From: Psychroserpens sp041224425 | GTDB taxonomy: Bacteria; Bacteroidota; Bacteroidia; Flavobacteriales; Flavobacteriaceae | DNA length: 64,000 nucleotides | Direction: 5' to 3' | NCBI RefSeq assembly: GCF_041224425.1 | Contig: NZ_JBGFGL010000067.1 | Span: 149,466-213,465, forward strand | Part shown: positions 44,676-53,000 of the stretch, piece after piece | How the letters are laid out: each line of letters starts with the position of its first letter | Numbering within the stretch: the first letter of the stretch is position 1 | The notes under the pieces: model-generated | Databases searched by the model: none | The model's input: only the letters and a program-made list of their open reading frames with translations | What the model was told of the DNA's origin: nothing | Position numbers and translations under genes: made by a program

Positions 44676-44978
44676 ATGAAAGTAAACACTCAATCCGTAA
44701 ATTTCAATGCAGACAGAAAATTAATTGCCTTCATACAGAAGCGTATGGATAAATTGGATTTATTTTATGATAAGGTCATTGATTCTGATGTGTATTTGAA
44801 GGTTGAAAATACTAGTGGAAAAGAAAATAAAATATTTGAAGCCAGAGTAAATGTTCCAGGCGATAGTTTTGTGGTAAAGAAACAATGCAAAACATTTGAA
44901 GAAGGAACAGATATGGCTGTTTCTTCATTAGAAAGACAGTTGAAAAAGCGAAAACAAAAATTAAGAGCTTATATGTAG
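44676..44978 (+). CDS. hpf: Ribosome hibernation-promoting factor (HPF/RaiA)
   Basis: A 100-residue short HPF/RaiA protein (KVNTQSVNFNADRKLIAFIQ, EARVNVPGDSFVVKKQCKTF, SLERQLKKRKQKLRAY). It binds in the decoding centre of idle ribosomes in stationary phase. A TTG at 44652 would add eight non-homologous residues, so the ATG at 44676 is preferred. It is cotranscribed with xerC (25 bp gap) and lies just upstream of the tRNA-tuf operon. Confidence 0.93.
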   Translation: MKVNTQSVNFNADRKLIAFIQKRMDKLDLFYDKVIDSDVYLKVENTSGKENKIFEARVNVPGDSFVVKKQCKTFEEGTDMAVSSLERQLKKRKQKLRAYM

Positions 44979-44999
44979 TAAAATTTTTCAAAAAATGTT

Positions 45000-45028
45000 T
45001 TGAATAAATAAATAAATCTTTACATTTG
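45000..45028 (+). promoter_or_regulatory. Promoter of the tRNA-tuf operon
   Basis: TTG (45000-45002, within TTTTG) and TACATTTG (45021-45028), 18 nt apart, match the Bacteroidota consensus. Transcription would begin near 45034. Confidence 0.75.
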
Positions 45029-45030
45029 CA

Positions 45031-45057
45031 GTCCGTTAGAAATAGCGGGCTTTTTTT
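45031..45057 (+). terminator. Terminator-like hairpin at the tRNA-tuf operon start
   Basis: An 8-bp stem, 45031-45038 with 45043-45050 (G-C, two wobble pairs, GAAA loop), is followed by seven T (45051-45057). It can terminate transcripts coming from hpf. It also covers the expected start of the tRNA-tuf transcript, so it could attenuate that transcript. Confidence 0.65.
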
Positions 45058-45079
45058 GTAAGAAAAAAGTGGTATAAAA

Positions 45080-45153
45080 GCCGATATAGCTCAGCTGGCT
45101 AGAGCAGCTGATTTGTAATCAGCAGGTCGTGGGTTCGAGTCCCTCTATCGGCT
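45080..45153 (+). tRNA. tRNA-Thr (anticodon TGT)
   Basis: 74 nt. Acceptor GCCGATA pairs with TATCGGC, the D-arm is GCTC...GAGC, the anticodon stem GCTGA/TCAGC encloses loop TTTGTAA with anticodon TGT, and the T-arm is GTGGGTTCGAGTCCCTC. CCA is not encoded. Confidence 0.97.
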
Positions 45154-45198
45154 CTTAAAATTACCACAAACACAGAGAAAGTAACGTTCATTTAAATT

Positions 45199-45281
45199 GG
45201 GGAGATACTCAAGCGGCCAACGAGGACAGACTGTAAATCTGTTGTTTTTTAACTTCGCAGGTTCGAATCCTGCTCTCCCCA
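45199..45281 (+). tRNA. tRNA-Tyr (anticodon GTA)
   Basis: 83 nt with a long variable arm. Acceptor GGGGAGA pairs with TCTCCCC, anticodon stem ACAGA/TCTGT with loop CTGTAAA (anticodon GTA), and T-loop GTTCGAATCC. The long variable arm is the class II feature expected of bacterial tRNA-Tyr. Confidence 0.97.
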
Positions 45282-45322
45282 CATAATTATACCTTCAATT
45301 GTATTAAGGCAATTGTAAAAAC

Positions 45323-45395
45323 GCGGGAGTAGCTCAGTTGGTAGAGCGTCAGCCTTCCAAGCTGAATGTCGCCGGTTCGAACCCGGTCTCCCGCT
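45323..45395 (+). tRNA. tRNA-Gly (anticodon TCC)
   Basis: 73 nt. Acceptor GCGGGAG pairs with CTCCCGC, anticodon stem TCAGC/GCTGA with loop CTTCCAA (anticodon TCC), and T-arm CCGGTTCGAACCCGG. Confidence 0.97.
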
Positions 45396-45459
45396 CTAAA
45401 TCAAGTAAAGTTCTAGCTTGATATTAGGTAAACGTTTCTGTTTAGAAAACAACCTTAAG

Positions 45460-45531
45460 GCCGGTGTAGCTCAGGGGTAGAGCGTTTCCTTGGTAAGGAA
45501 GAGGTCACGAGTTCAAATCTCGTCATTGGCT
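45460..45531 (+). tRNA. tRNA-Thr (anticodon GGT)
   Basis: 72 nt. Acceptor GCCGGTG pairs with CATTGGC through two G-T wobbles, anticodon stem TTTCC/GGAAG with loop TTGGTAA (anticodon GGT), and T-arm ACGAGTTCAAATCTCGT. It is the last tRNA before tuf. Confidence 0.96.
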
Positions 45532-45584
45532 CTTTTTAAGAAAAAATTTGAACACTAATATAAATAAGATTAAATAAATTTAAA

Positions 45585-46772
45585 ATGGCAAAGGCAACTT
45601 TTGATCGTTCAAAACCACACCTTAACATAGGTACAATTGGACACGTAGATCACGGTAAAACAACTTTAACAGCTGCTATCACTAAAGTATTAGCTGATGC
45701 AGGTTTATCAGAAGCAAGAAGTTTCGATACTATCGATAACGCTCCTGAAGAAAAAGAAAGAGGTATCACAATTAATACTTCTCACGTAGAGTATCAAACA
45801 GCTAACCGTCACTATGCGCACGTTGACTGTCCAGGTCACGCCGATTACGTAAAGAACATGGTTACTGGTGCTGCTCAAATGGATGGTGCTATTTTGGTTG
45901 TTGCTGCAACAGATGGTCCTATGCCACAAACTCGTGAGCACATCTTACTTGGTCGTCAGGTAGGTATTCCTCGTATCGTTGTATTCATGAACAAAGTTGA
46001 CATGGTTGACGATGAAGAGCTTTTAGAGTTAGTAGAAATGGAAATCAGAGATTTGTTATCTTTCTATGAGTATGACGGAGATAATGGTCCTATCATTGCT
46101 GGATCTGCTTTAGGAGCACTTAACGGTGAGCAAAAGTGGGTTGATACAGTTATGGAATTGATGGAAGCTGTTGATAACTGGATTGAAGAGCCTGTTCGTG
46201 ATATGGATAAGCCATTCTTGATGCCAATTGAAGATGTATTCTCAATTACTGGTCGTGGAACGGTTGCTACTGGTCGTATTGAAACTGGTGTGGCTAACAC
46301 AGGAGATCCTGTTGAGATTATCGGTATGGGAGCTGAAAAATTGACTTCTACTATTACTGGTATCGAAATGTTCCGTCAAATTTTGGATAGAGGTGAAGCT
46401 GGTGATAACGCAGGTATCTTGTTAAGAGGTATTGAGAAAACTCAAATCTCAAGAGGTATGGTAATTACTAAGCCAGGTTCAGTAACACCACATGCTAAAT
46501 TTAAAGCTGAGGTGTATATCTTGAAAAAAGAAGAAGGTGGACGTCACACTCCATTCCATAACAATTACCGTCCGCAGTTCTACGTTCGTACAACTGACGT
46601 AACTGGAAACATTTCTCTTCCAGATGGTGTTGAAATGGTAATGCCTGGTGATAACTTAACTATTACTGTTGAGTTGATCCAACCAATTGCAATGAACGTA
46701 GGTTTACGTTTCGCTATCCGTGAAGGTGGTAGAACAGTTGGTGCAGGTCAGGTAACTGAAATTTTAGACTAA
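45585..46772 (+). CDS. tuf: Elongation factor Tu
   Basis: A 395-residue EF-Tu with P-loop GHVDHGKT (19-26), the effector region GITINTSHVEYQT, DCPGHADYVKNM and NKVDMVD. Domain 2 has GRGTVATGRIETG, and domain 3 ends GGRTVGAGQVTEIL. It delivers aminoacyl-tRNA to the ribosome. It is the tuf copy embedded in the tRNA-tuf-secE-nusG-rpl-rpo block, equivalent in place to tufB of E. coli. Codon use is strongly biased, as expected of a highly expressed gene. Confidence 0.99.
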   Translation: MAKATFDRSKPHLNIGTIGHVDHGKTTLTAAITKVLADAGLSEARSFDTIDNAPEEKERGITINTSHVEYQTANRHYAHVDCPGHADYVKNMVTGAAQMDGAILVVAATDGPMPQTREHILLGRQVGIPRIVVFMNKVDMVDDEELLELVEMEIRDLLSFYEYDGDNGPIIAGSALGALNGEQKWVDTVMELMEAVDNWIEEPVRDMDKPFLMPIEDVFSITGRGTVATGRIETGVANTGDPVEIIGMGAEKLTSTITGIEMFRQILDRGEAGDNAGILLRGIEKTQISRGMVITKPGSVTPHAKFKAEVYILKKEEGGRHTPFHNNYRPQFYVRTTDVTGNISLPDGVEMVMPGDNLTITVELIQPIAMNVGLRFAIREGGRTVGAGQVTEILD

Positions 46773-46796
46773 AATATTTTTTTATAAATATGGATT

Positions 46797-46823
46797 AAGG
46801 TGTTCGTCTGAGGCGAACGCCTT
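46797..46823 (+). other. RNA hairpin between tuf and tRNA-Trp
   Basis: AAGGTGTTCG (46797-46806) pairs with CGAACGCCTT (46814-46823), one wobble, with a 7-nt loop. There is no T-run, so it is more likely a stabilising or processing hairpin at the 3' end of the tuf mRNA than a terminator. Confidence 0.6.
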
Positions 46824-46834
46824 GATTTATATTT

Positions 46835-46907
46835 ACGGGTTTAGCTCAGTTGGTAGAGCACTGGTCTCCAAAACCAGGTGTCGGGAGTTCGAGTCTCTCA
46901 ACCCGTG
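46835..46907 (+). tRNA. tRNA-Trp (anticodon CCA)
   Basis: 73 nt. Acceptor ACGGGTT pairs with AACCCGT, discriminator G, anticodon stem CTGGT/ACCAG with loop CTCCAAA (anticodon CCA), and T-arm GGGAGTTCGAGTCTCTC. It lies between tuf and secE, 15 bp before secE. Confidence 0.97.
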
Positions 46908-46922
46908 CAAATATAAAATCAA

Positions 46923-47114
46923 ATGGCAGGAATAGTAAATTACGTTAAAGAATCGTTTGAAGAGTTGAAGAACAATGTGACATGGCCTTCATGGTCAGAG
47001 GCGCAAAGCCTCACAGTATTGGTTGCTGTGTTTTCAATAATTTTTTCTTTGGCTATTTGGGGAATCGATACAGTTTTTAGCAAAGTCATTAAGGCGTATT
47101 TTGGCTTGATGTAA
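46923..47114 (+). CDS. secE: Preprotein translocase subunit SecE
   Basis: A 63-residue short SecE with an N-terminal amphipathic helix (VKESFEELKNNVTWPSWSEA, including the conserved VTWPS) and one membrane span. It clamps SecY in the SecYEG channel. It sits in the conserved secE-nusG order. Confidence 0.97.
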   Translation: MAGIVNYVKESFEELKNNVTWPSWSEAQSLTVLVAVFSIIFSLAIWGIDTVFSKVIKAYFGLM

Positions 47115-47139
47115 CAAACACTTTAAAAAGGAGATTAAG

Positions 47140-47697
47140 ATGTCTGAGACAAATGGAAATAAAAAGTGGTATGTTGTTAGAGCTGTAAGTGGCCAAGAAA
47201 ATAAAATCAAGACCTATATCGAAAATGAGATAGCTAGATTAGGTTTGGAGGATTTTGTTGACCAGGTATTGGTTCCAACTGAAAAAGTAATACAAATACG
47301 TAACGGGAAAAAAATCAACAAAGAACGTGTTTATTTTCCTGGTTACATTATGATACAAGCCAATCTTAGTGGTGAAATACCTCACATTATTAAGTCAATT
47401 ACAAACGTGATTGGCTTCTTAGGGGAAACAAAAGGAGGAGATCCTGTTCCTTTAAGACAGTCTGAGGTGAATAGAATGCTAGGTAAGGTTGATGAACTTG
47501 CAGTTGATACTGACGTGAATGTGGCCATACCATATACAGTTGGTGAAACGGTTAAAGTTATTGATGGACCGTTCAACGGGTTTGACGGAACTATCGAGAA
47601 AATTAATGAAGAGAAGCGTAAACTTGAAGTAATGGTTAAGATTTTCGGAAGAAAAACACCGTTGGAATTGAGTTATATGCAAGTTGAAAAAGTATAA
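47140..47697 (+). CDS. nusG: Transcription termination/antitermination factor NusG
   Basis: A 185-residue NusG. The NGN domain begins KKWYVVRAVSGQENKIKTYI and includes YFPGYIMIQANL and VIGFLGETKGGDPVPL. The KOW domain is GETVKVIDGPFNGFDGTIEK. It binds RNA polymerase and couples it to Rho or the ribosome. It is preceded by an AAAAGGAG sequence (47126-47133), an SD-like exception in this genome. Confidence 0.98.
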   Translation: MSETNGNKKWYVVRAVSGQENKIKTYIENEIARLGLEDFVDQVLVPTEKVIQIRNGKKINKERVYFPGYIMIQANLSGEIPHIIKSITNVIGFLGETKGGDPVPLRQSEVNRMLGKVDELAVDTDVNVAIPYTVGETVKVIDGPFNGFDGTIEKINEEKRKLEVMVKIFGRKTPLELSYMQVEKV

Positions 47698-47770
47698 TAA
47701 TTGTTACAAATATAGAACGTACGCTTTTTAGCTTCCTACTTAAAAATCGTACCACACTAAAATTAGTAAA

Positions 47771-48211
47771 ATGGCAAAAGAACTAGACAAAGTAGTTAAG
47801 TTACAAGTTCGGGGAGGTGCTGCGAATCCATCGCCACCGGTTGGACCCGCTTTAGGTGCTGCTGGAGTTAATATCATGGAGTTCTGTAAGCAATTTAATG
47901 GTAGAACACAAGATAAAGCTGGAAAGGTTTTACCTGTTGTTATATCAGTTTACAAGGACAAGTCTTTCGACTTCGTGATTAAAACGCCTCCTGCGGCAGT
48001 ACAATTATTAGAAGCGGCCAAAGTAAAGAAAGGATCTGGAGAACCAAACCGAAAGAAAGTAGCTAAAGTCACTTGGGATCAAGTGAAGACAATCGCAGAA
48101 GACAAAATGCAAGATTTAAATGCATTTACTGTTGAGTCTGCTATGAAGATGGTTGCAGGTACTGCACGATCAATGGGAATCACAGTTAAAGGTGGTGAAG
48201 CACCTAACTAA
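47771..48211 (+). CDS. rplK: 50S ribosomal protein L11
   Basis: A 146-residue L11 with the N-terminal PPVGPALGAAGVNIMEFCKQ signature and the C-terminal rRNA-binding domain ending MVAGTARSMGITVKGGE. It forms the GTPase-associated centre with L10 and L7/L12. It lies 11 bp upstream of rplA. Confidence 0.99.
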   Translation: MAKELDKVVKLQVRGGAANPSPPVGPALGAAGVNIMEFCKQFNGRTQDKAGKVLPVVISVYKDKSFDFVIKTPPAAVQLLEAAKVKKGSGEPNRKKVAKVTWDQVKTIAEDKMQDLNAFTVESAMKMVAGTARSMGITVKGGEAPN

Positions 48212-48222
48212 AATTTTTTGAA

Positions 48223-48912
48223 ATGGCAAGAATAACAAAAAAGAGAAAGGAAGCTTTAGCTAAAGTAGAGAAGAACAAATTGTACTCTCTTGAGGAAGCT
48301 TCATCACTATTAAAAGAGATTACATATACCAAATTTGATGCCTCTGTTGACTTAGCGGTAAGATTGGGTGTAGATCCTCGTAAAGCCAATCAAATGGTTA
48401 GAGGTGTAGTGTCTTTACCACATGGAACAGGAAAAGACATGAAAGTTTTAGCTTTAGTAACTCCTGATAAGGAAGACGAAGCTAAAGAAGCTGGTGCTGA
48501 TTACGTAGGTCTTGACGAATACCTTGATAAAATCAAAGGTGGTTGGACAGATGTTGACGTTATCGTTACCATGCCTGCTATCATGGGTAAATTAGGTCCA
48601 TTAGGTAGAGTGTTAGGTCCAAGAGGTCTAATGCCAAACCCAAAGACAGGAACAGTGACTATGGATATCGGTAAAGCCGTATCTGAAGTTAAAGCTGGTA
48701 AAATTGATTTCAAGGTTGACAAAACTGGAATTGTACATGCTCCTATCGGAAAGGCGTCTTTTACAGCTGATAAGATCAAGGAAAATGCAATGGAATTGTT
48801 AACCACACTGAATAAATTAAAACCAACAGCAGCGAAAGGTGTTTATATGAAGAGCATTTATTTGTCAAGTACAATGAGCCCAAGCATTGCTGTAGATCCA
48901 AAAATAAATTAA
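48223..48912 (+). CDS. rplA: 50S ribosomal protein L1
   Basis: A 229-residue L1. FDASVDLAVRLGVDPRKANQ, GRVLGPRGLMPNPKTGTVT and GKIDFKVDKTGIVHAPIGK are diagnostic. It forms the L1 stalk that releases deacylated tRNA and often represses its own operon. It is cotranscribed with rplK and rplJ. Confidence 0.99.
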   Translation: MARITKKRKEALAKVEKNKLYSLEEASSLLKEITYTKFDASVDLAVRLGVDPRKANQMVRGVVSLPHGTGKDMKVLALVTPDKEDEAKEAGADYVGLDEYLDKIKGGWTDVDVIVTMPAIMGKLGPLGRVLGPRGLMPNPKTGTVTMDIGKAVSEVKAGKIDFKVDKTGIVHAPIGKASFTADKIKENAMELLTTLNKLKPTAAKGVYMKSIYLSSTMSPSIAVDPKIN

Positions 48913-48931
48913 GTAGTTAATCTTTAGTATT

Positions 48932-49453
48932 ATGACAAGAGAAGAAAAATCGCAAGTAATTGAAGAGTTGACTGCTCAGTTAGCAGAAAATACAAATATC
49001 TATTTAACTGATATTTCTGGATTGAACGCAGGAAACACTTCAGATTTACGTCGTGCTTGTTTTAAAGCCAACGTAAAGCTTAACGTTGTAAAAAATACAT
49101 TGTTGACGAAAGCTATGGAAGCTTCCGATAAAGATTTCGGTGAACTTCCAGGTGTTTTGAAAGGTAATACTTCAGTAATGTATTCTGAAACTGGTAATGC
49201 TCCAGCTAAAGTAATTAAAGCCTTCCGTAAAAAATCTGATAAGCCTTTGCTTAAAGGAGCTTTTATAGAAGAAGCAATTTACATTGGCGACGAACAATTA
49301 GATACTCTAGTAGATATCAAGTCTCGTGAGGAATTAATTGGTGAGATCGTTACCTTATTACAATCTCCAGCTAAAAACGTTATCTCAGCACTTAAATCAA
49401 GTGGTGGAACATTGGCAGGAATTGTTAAAACTTTATCCGAGAAAGAAGGATAA
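48932..49453 (+). CDS. rplJ: 50S ribosomal protein L10
   Basis: A 173-residue L10. The N-terminal rRNA-binding part has LAENTNIYLTDISGLNAGNT and LRRACFKANVKLNVVKNTLL; the C-terminal helix (ISALKSSGGTLAGIVKTLSE) binds L7/L12 dimers. The L10-L7/L12 complex usually regulates the rplJL mRNA. No clear leader structure could be identified here by eye. Confidence 0.98.
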   Translation: MTREEKSQVIEELTAQLAENTNIYLTDISGLNAGNTSDLRRACFKANVKLNVVKNTLLTKAMEASDKDFGELPGVLKGNTSVMYSETGNAPAKVIKAFRKKSDKPLLKGAFIEEAIYIGDEQLDTLVDIKSREELIGEIVTLLQSPAKNVISALKSSGGTLAGIVKTLSEKEG

Positions 49454-49511
49454 TCAAATGTGTACGCACTTAAACAAATTATATTATTAAAAATTTTTAA
49501 AAACGGTAGAA

Positions 49512-49889
49512 ATGGCAGATTTAAAAGATTTTGCAGAACAATTAGTTAATTTAACGGTAAAAGAAGTTAATGAATTAGCTACAATATTAAAAGACGAGTA
49601 CGGTATCGAACCAGCAGCAGCTGCAGTAGCAGTAGCAGCAGGTGGTGGTGCAGCAGCAGGTGAAGCAGCTGAAGAAAAGTCTGAATTTGATGTAATCCTT
49701 AAAGCGGCAGGTGGTTCTAAATTAGCTGTTGTAAAATTAGTTAAAGAATTAACTGGTTTAGGATTAAAAGAAGCAAAAGGTCTAGTTGACGAAGCTCCAT
49801 CTCCAATCAAGGAAGGTGTAGCTAAAGATGAAGCTGAAGCGTTAAAGTCTCAGTTAGAAGAAGCTGGAGCTGAGGTTGAGCTTAAGTAA
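49512..49889 (+). CDS. rplL: 50S ribosomal protein L7/L12
   Basis: A 125-residue L7/L12 with an N-terminal dimerisation domain, an Ala/Gly-rich hinge (about residues 36-55), and a C-terminal factor-binding domain (SKLAVVKLVKELTGLGLKEA, KGLVDEAPSPIKEGVAKDEA). It recruits translation GTPases. The hairpin after it separates it from rpoB. Confidence 0.99.
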   Translation: MADLKDFAEQLVNLTVKEVNELATILKDEYGIEPAAAAVAVAAGGGAAAGEAAEEKSEFDVILKAAGGSKLAVVKLVKELTGLGLKEAKGLVDEAPSPIKEGVAKDEAEALKSQLEEAGAEVELK

Positions 49890-49911
49890 GCTCAGCAAAC
49901 CTACAATTTAT

Positions 49912-49953
49912 GGTTTAGGTCTTCCGAAACACTCGGAATGACCTAAACCCTTT
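49912..49953 (+). terminator. Strong hairpin between rplL and rpoB (probable attenuator)
   Basis: A 16-bp stem, 49912-49927 paired with 49933-49949 (one bulged T at 49939), has a 5-nt loop and is followed by only CTTTT. It is well placed to cause partial termination between ribosomal-protein and polymerase genes, as known for the rplL-rpoB gap in E. coli. No independent promoter is evident in the remaining 60 bp. Confidence 0.75.
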
Positions 49954-50014
49954 TGTGTATTAAATAGGTACACAAATAAACCAAGTTATTTTTTAATCAA
50001 AATCTCGTTCATCG

Positions 50015-53000
50015 ATGTTAGCAAACACAGCTGAAAGATTAAATTTCTCTTCCATAGTTAATAGAACTGAGTATCCTGATTTCTTGGATATTCAAATTAA
50101 ATCCTTCCAGGATTTTTTCCAGTTAGAGACAAAATCAGAAGAAAGAGGCAATGAAGGGCTCTACAATACCTTCATGGAAAACTTCCCGATTACAGATACA
50201 CGTAACCAATTTGTACTGGAGTTTTTAGATTATTTTATCGATCCTCCTCGTTATACCATAGAGGAATGTATTGAAAGAGGGCTAACATACAGTGTACCAC
50301 TTAAGGCACGTTTGAAACTGTATTGTACAGACCCAGAGCATGAAGACTTTGAGACGATTGTTCAAGATGTTTACCTAGGAACAATTCCTTACATGACACC
50401 TAGCGGAACGTTTTGTATCAATGGTGCTGAGCGTGTAGTAGTGTCACAATTGCACAGGTCACCTGGTGTATTCTTTAGCCAGTCTTTCCATGCCAATGGT
50501 ACTAAATTATACTCAGCAAGGGTAATTCCTTTCAAAGGATCTTGGATTGAATTTGCTACAGATATCAATCAGGTCATGTATGCATACATTGACAGAAAGA
50601 AAAAGTTACCTGTTACAACATTATTTAGAGCTATCGGATTTGAACGTGATAAGGATATTCTTGAGATTTTCGATTTAGCTGAAGAAGTTAAAGTGTCTAA
50701 ATCTGGTCTTAAGAAAGTTATCGGTCGTAAACTTGCTGCTCGTGTGCTTAATACATGGCACGAAGATTTCGTTGATGAAGATACAGGTGAAGTGGTGTCT
50801 ATCGAGCGTAACGAAATAGTTTTAGATCGTGATACCGAAATAGATAAAGATAATATAGCTGAAATCCTTGAAGCTGGAGTAAAAACCATCCTATTGCATA
50901 AGGAAAGTGCCCAACAAGGGGATTATGCTATCATCCATAATACATTACAGAAAGATCCAACAAACTCTGAAAAAGAAGCTGTTGAACATATTTACCGTCA
51001 ATTACGTAATGCTGAACCACCAGATGAGGAAACAGCAAGAGGTATTATTGACAAGTTATTCTTCTCAGACCAACGTTACTCTTTAGGTGAAGTAGGTCGT
51101 TACAGAATGAACAAGAAATTAGGATTGGATATCGGAATGGATAAGCAAGTACTTACCAAAGAAGATATCATTACGATCATTAAATATTTAATTGAGTTGA
51201 TCAACTCAAAAGCTGAGATCGATGATATCGATCACTTATCCAACCGTCGTGTACGAACTGTTGGTGAGCAGTTGTCTTCTCAGTTTGGTGTCGGTTTAGC
51301 GCGTATGGCTCGTACCATTCGTGAGCGTATGAACGTACGTGATAATGAAGTCTTTACACCAATTGACTTGATTAATGCGAAGACTTTATCTTCAGTAATC
51401 AACTCATTCTTCGGAACAAACCAGTTATCTCAGTTCATGGATCAAACCAATCCATTAGCTGAAATCACACATAAGCGTCGTTTGTCTGCTTTAGGTCCTG
51501 GAGGTCTGTCTCGTGAAAGAGCAGGTTTCGAGGTTCGTGACGTTCACTACACGCACTACGGAAGATTATGTCCCATTGAAACTCCTGAAGGACCGAACAT
51601 TGGATTGATTTCATCTCTTTCTGTGTATGCTAAAGTAAATGCTATGGGCTTCATCGAAACGCCTTATAGAAAAGCTGAAGATGGTGTTGTTGATATCAAA
51701 AACGATCCAACATATTTAAGTGCTGAAGAGGAAGAAGACATGTTGATTGCACAAGCAAACATTCGTGTCGATGATAAAGGAAAAATCATTGAAGACAAGA
51801 TTATTGCACGTCAAGAAGGCGATTTTCCTGTTATTGATCCCGTAAACGTTCACTACACTGATGTGGCACCAAACCAGATTGCTTCTATTTCGGCTTCATT
51901 GATTCCATTCTTGGAACATGATGATGCAAACCGTGCCTTGATGGGATCTAACATGATGCGTCAGGCTGTACCATTATTACGACCTGAAGCGCCAATCGTT
52001 GGAACTGGTCTTGAACGCCAAGTGGCTTCAGATTCAAGAGTATTGATTAATGCTGAGGGTGACGGTGTTGTTGAATACGTTGATGCCAACGAAATTGTCA
52101 TTAAATACAAGCGCACTGAAGAGGAAGCAATGGTGAGCTTTGATAGCGATACCAAAACCTATCCTTTGGTGAAGTTTAGAAAAACGAACCAAGGAACTTC
52201 TATCAACCTTAAGCCAATTGTTACCAAAGGTGATAAGGTGGTTAAAGGACAAGTATTATGTGAAGGTTATGCGACTCAAAACGGCGAATTGGCATTGGGT
52301 AGAAATATGAAAGTAGCCTTCATGCCTTGGAAAGGGTACAACTTCGAGGATGCTATCGTGATTTCTGAAAAAGTAGTTCGCGATGATATCTTTACCTCAA
52401 TCCATATAGATGAATATTCTCTTGAAGTTAGAGATACAAAACTAGGTAATGAAGAGTTAACCAATGATATTCCTAACGTTTCTGAAGAGGCTACAAAAGA
52501 CCTTGATGAAAACGGTATGATCAGAATTGGTGCTGAAATCAAACCTGGAGACATTCTTATTGGTAAGATTACGCCTAAGGGAGAATCTGATCCAACACCT
52601 GAAGAGAAATTATTACGTGCGATTTTCGGTGATAAAGCTGGAGATGTTAAGGATGCGTCCCTAAAAGCATCACCTTCTTTACATGGTGTTGTTATCGACA
52701 AGAAGTTGTTCTCAAGGGCAATCAAAGATAAGCGTAAGAGAGCTAAGGATAAAGAAGATATCGAAGCACTAGAGAATATCTATTACAAGAAGTTTGACGA
52801 CTTAAAAGATGTTTTAGTTGAAAAACTATTCGCTCTTGTAAATGGTAAAACAGCTCAGGGTATCTTTAATGACTTAGGAGAAGAAATCATTCCTAAAGGA
52901 AAGAAATATACACTTAAGATGTTAAATGCTGTAGATGATTATACGCATTTAACTTCTGGAACTTGGACGACAGATGATCACTTAAATGCTTTGGTTGCTG

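Noticed and set aside
52276..52725. Open frame of 149 codons on the minus strand inside rpoB
   Set aside because: It lies wholly within a certain gene, its translation is low in structure and Ser-rich, and no family is recognisable. It is a shadow of rpoB codon bias. The same applies to minus-strand frames at 50569-50889, 48501-48806 and 49487-49810.
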